14,747 nucleotides of DNA from Gammaproteobacteria bacterium (GTDB lineage Bacteria; Pseudomonadota; Gammaproteobacteria; Pseudomonadales; Azotimanducaceae), in the NCBI GenBank assembly GCA_002694945.1, contig NZNP01000045.1, forward strand, positions 13,282 through 28,028. The letters run 5' to 3'. The translations under genes and the position numbers were made by a program. Every line of letters begins with the position of its first letter. Position 1 is the first letter of the stretch. Shown in pieces: positions 14,674 through 14,747 of the stretch. The notes beneath the pieces are model-generated. The model was not told the DNA's origin, searched no databases, and worked only from the letters and a program-made list of their open reading frames with translations.

Positions 14674-14747
14674 AACCCGGTCTGGAGCAGAGGATAGCTG
14701 AAAAAGAAAACTGGACTTTCTCTGATTGTGTCGGCCTAGCCACTGAG
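14670..14747 (+). CDS. start of a possible third operon gene, cut by window edge
   Basis: GTG 14670 overlaps the TGA of the VWA gene as GTGA. The frame is open for all 26 codons to the window end, beginning MKPGLEQRIAEKENWT and continuing FSDCVGLATE. Four-base overlaps of this kind are common in tightly coupled operons, and the composition looks protein-like. There is no clear Shine-Dalgarno apart from coupling. I do not recognise the family. It could be an unrelated open stretch, because 26 codons is short evidence. Confidence 0.45.
   Translation, partial: MKPGLEQRIAEKENWTFSDCVGLATE

Overview
The window reads as chromosomal DNA of a gammaproteobacterium. The clearest marker is a complete cmoA-cmoB pair for wobble-uridine modification of tRNA, a pair typical of Gammaproteobacteria. 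The mixture of acyl-CoA dehydrogenase, family III CoA-transferase, crotonase and an ETHE1-like persulfide dioxygenase suits a free-living heterotroph that degrades organic acids or lipids, possibly marine. The genus cannot be fixed from the sequence alone. I saw no insertion sequence, phage gene, tRNA, rRNA or CRISPR array.

Layout. Bases 1-2588 (minus strand) hold an acyl-CoA dehydrogenase followed, 2 nt after its stop, by an MFS transporter of the GPH/MelB type that runs off the left edge. A 189-nt divergent control region (2589-2777) carries a near-palindrome and a consensus -10 box. Bases 2778-4963 (plus) encode a persulfide dioxygenase-rhodanese fusion whose stop is 2 nt before a family III CoA-transferase start. 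Bases 5045-7554 (plus) encode a LemA protein and an M48/HtpX-type membrane metalloprotease with a long C-terminal extension. This gene meets a minus-strand crotonase tail to tail, with the stop codons overlapping. The crotonase lies downstream of an HNH endonuclease gene transcribed from about 8931. Bases 9122-10857 (plus) are cmoA and cmoB. After a 333-nt stretch without a recognised gene, 11191-14673 (plus) encode a MoxR/ChlI-like AAA+ ATPase and a 693-residue protein with a C-terminal von Willebrand A domain. A third reading frame starts on a GTGA overlap and leaves the window at the right edge.

How the genes work together. CmoA makes carboxy-S-adenosylmethionine and CmoB uses it to make cmo5U34 in tRNA. 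The MoxR-like ATPase and VWA protein form the usual chaperone-like pair, analogous to the I and D subunits of Mg chelatase, with an unknown client. LemA and the M48 protease are a recurrent membrane pair. The acyl-CoA genes may form a catabolic cluster, but their substrate is not visible.

The most interesting unexplained structure is the cmoA-cmoB junction. A 12-codon ORF has a near-consensus Shine-Dalgarno that is folded into a hairpin. Seven of its eleven codons after the start belong to families read by cmo5U tRNAs, and its stop overlaps the Shine-Dalgarno of the TTG-started cmoB. It could be a translational sensor of the modification these two enzymes make. This is a hypothesis from one sequence.
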